A DNA stretch of 6,199 bases from Lachnospiraceae bacterium (GTDB taxonomy: Bacteria > Bacillota_A > Clostridia > Lachnospirales > Lachnospiraceae). Shown here in pieces: positions 5,788-6,199 of the stretch. The number at the start of each line of letters is the position of its first letter. Within the stretch, counting starts at the first letter, position 1. The position numbers were made by a program, and so were the translations under genes. The notes under the pieces were generated by a model. The model was not told the DNA's origin, searched no databases, and saw only the letters and a list, made by a program, of their open reading frames with translations. The stretch lies in the NCBI GenBank assembly GCA_017523185.1, contig JAFWXB010000029.1, forward strand, positions 1-6,199, written 5' to 3'.

Positions 5788-5809
5788 AAAATTTAGAAAG
5801 GTAATCAAT

Positions 5810-6199
5810 ATGGAAATGATGGATTTGAATCAAGAAGATGAGATGCAAGAAACGCTTTTGCAAGAAGAAAAAGTATATCCAAGTTTTTGGGAAAGACATA
5901 GATATGGGATTGGAATGATTTCAGGAATATTAACAATGACAGTTGCGATTGTTCTTGTAATTGTGTATATTGCTTTTTCGGGAAAAACGCTTGTGATAGG
6001 TGGAAAAAATGTTGCAACAGAGGTGAAAGACAATATTATTTTAGATGAAGAAACTATAGATAAAATTAATGAAATTTATGCATATTTGAATATTTATTAT
6101 TATGATGAATATGAGTTAGAAGATATTCGGGAGAGTGTATATAAAGGTGTTATGAAAGGTTTAGAAGACCCATATTCTGTTTATTATACGGAACAGGAA
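5810..6199 (+). CDS. S41 family carboxyl-terminal processing protease (CtpA-like), N-terminal 130 residues (3' end outside window)
   Basis: The frame is open from ATG 5810 to the right edge. AAAGG (5797-5801) lies eight bases upstream, which supports this start over the Met codons 3 and 4. Residues 1-30 are an acidic cytoplasmic tail, about 34-57 (GIGMISGILTMTVAIVLVIV onward) form one membrane helix, and about 78-130 match the helical N-terminal region of S41 peptidases, including the marker GVMKGLEDPYSVYYTEQE (113-130). The PDZ domain and the Ser-Lys catalytic dyad lie beyond the window, so activity cannot be judged. Family knowledge: these membrane-anchored extracytoplasmic proteases trim or degrade secreted and envelope proteins, in some bacteria peptidoglycan hydrolases. 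In clostridia an S41 protease gene often follows ftsEX, which agrees with this position, although here a terminator and a gap intervene. Confidence 0.9.
   Translation, partial: MEMMDLNQEDEMQETLLQEEKVYPSFWERHRYGIGMISGILTMTVAIVLVIVYIAFSGKTLVIGGKNVATEVKDNIILDEETIDKINEIYAYLNIYYYDEYELEDIRESVYKGVMKGLEDPYSVYYTEQE

Larger units (their letters stand above)
5584..5809 (+). other. AT-rich gap between the ftsX terminator and the S41 protease gene
   Basis: No open reading frame with a plausible start, and no recognisable remnant of a hydrolase gene, is visible in this 226-nt stretch. It contains an extended -10-like site TGGTATAAA (5598-5606) without a clear -35, an AT-rich inverted repeat (5708-5745) and a consensus TATAAT (5782-5787) near the protease start. 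Composition is even more AT-rich than in the genes. Confidence 0.6.

Noticed and set aside
1..6199. Mobile element, CRISPR array or defence system
   Set aside because: No transposase, integrase, spaced direct repeats or terminal inverted repeats with target duplications were seen, and all genes have ordinary envelope or regulatory families with similar base use.

Overview
The window looks like chromosomal DNA of a low-GC Gram-positive bacterium, most likely a clostridial species of the Lachnospiraceae type. The base composition is strongly AT-rich (judged by eye, not computed). Ribosome binding sites are of the AAAGG/AAGGAG kind and intrinsic terminators separate the units. The gene set fits too: a CdaR/PucR-like regulator whose N-terminus resembles Lachnospiraceae homologues as I remember them, then ftsE-ftsX, then an S41 carboxyl-terminal processing protease. 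All genes lie on the + strand. No tRNA, rRNA, CRISPR array, insertion sequence or phage gene is visible.

Layout: (1) 1-513 is the 3' end of a secreted NlpC/P60 peptidoglycan hydrolase with a charged helical segment and a Q/N/S-rich linker. (2) 514-769 is a gap with a perfect 16-bp palindrome and a strong terminator, possibly a small RNA. (3) 770-2330 is a two-gene unit: a WecG/TagA/CpsF-family (GT26-like) protein whose catalytic segment looks degraded, overlapping by 11 nt a YitT-family membrane protein (DUF161 plus DUF2179). (4) 2331-2607 is a gap with hairpins and an AT-rich terminator. (5) 2608-3696 encodes a PucR/CdaR-type regulator, followed by a terminator. (6) 3763-3939 is a leader region with a long imperfect inverted repeat and a candidate promoter. 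(7) 3940-5521 is ftsE-ftsX, overlapping by 11 nt and closed by a strong terminator. (8) 5584-5809 is an AT-rich gap with no gene. (9) 5810 to the right edge is the N-terminal part of a membrane-anchored S41 (CtpA-like) protease.

The common theme is the cell envelope. FtsE and FtsX form an ABC-type complex that in Firmicutes switches on extracellular peptidoglycan hydrolases: CwlO, an NlpC/P60 enzyme with a coiled coil, in Bacillus subtilis, and PcsB in Streptococcus pneumoniae. The hydrolase at the left edge and the protease at the right edge could belong to the same wall-remodelling circuit, but that is inference from family and proximity. The window holds mostly recognisable housekeeping-type genes. 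I see no clear new system. The points most worth a second look are the degraded GT26-like protein, the absence of a hydrolase gene between ftsX and the protease, and several unexplained inverted repeats in the gaps.
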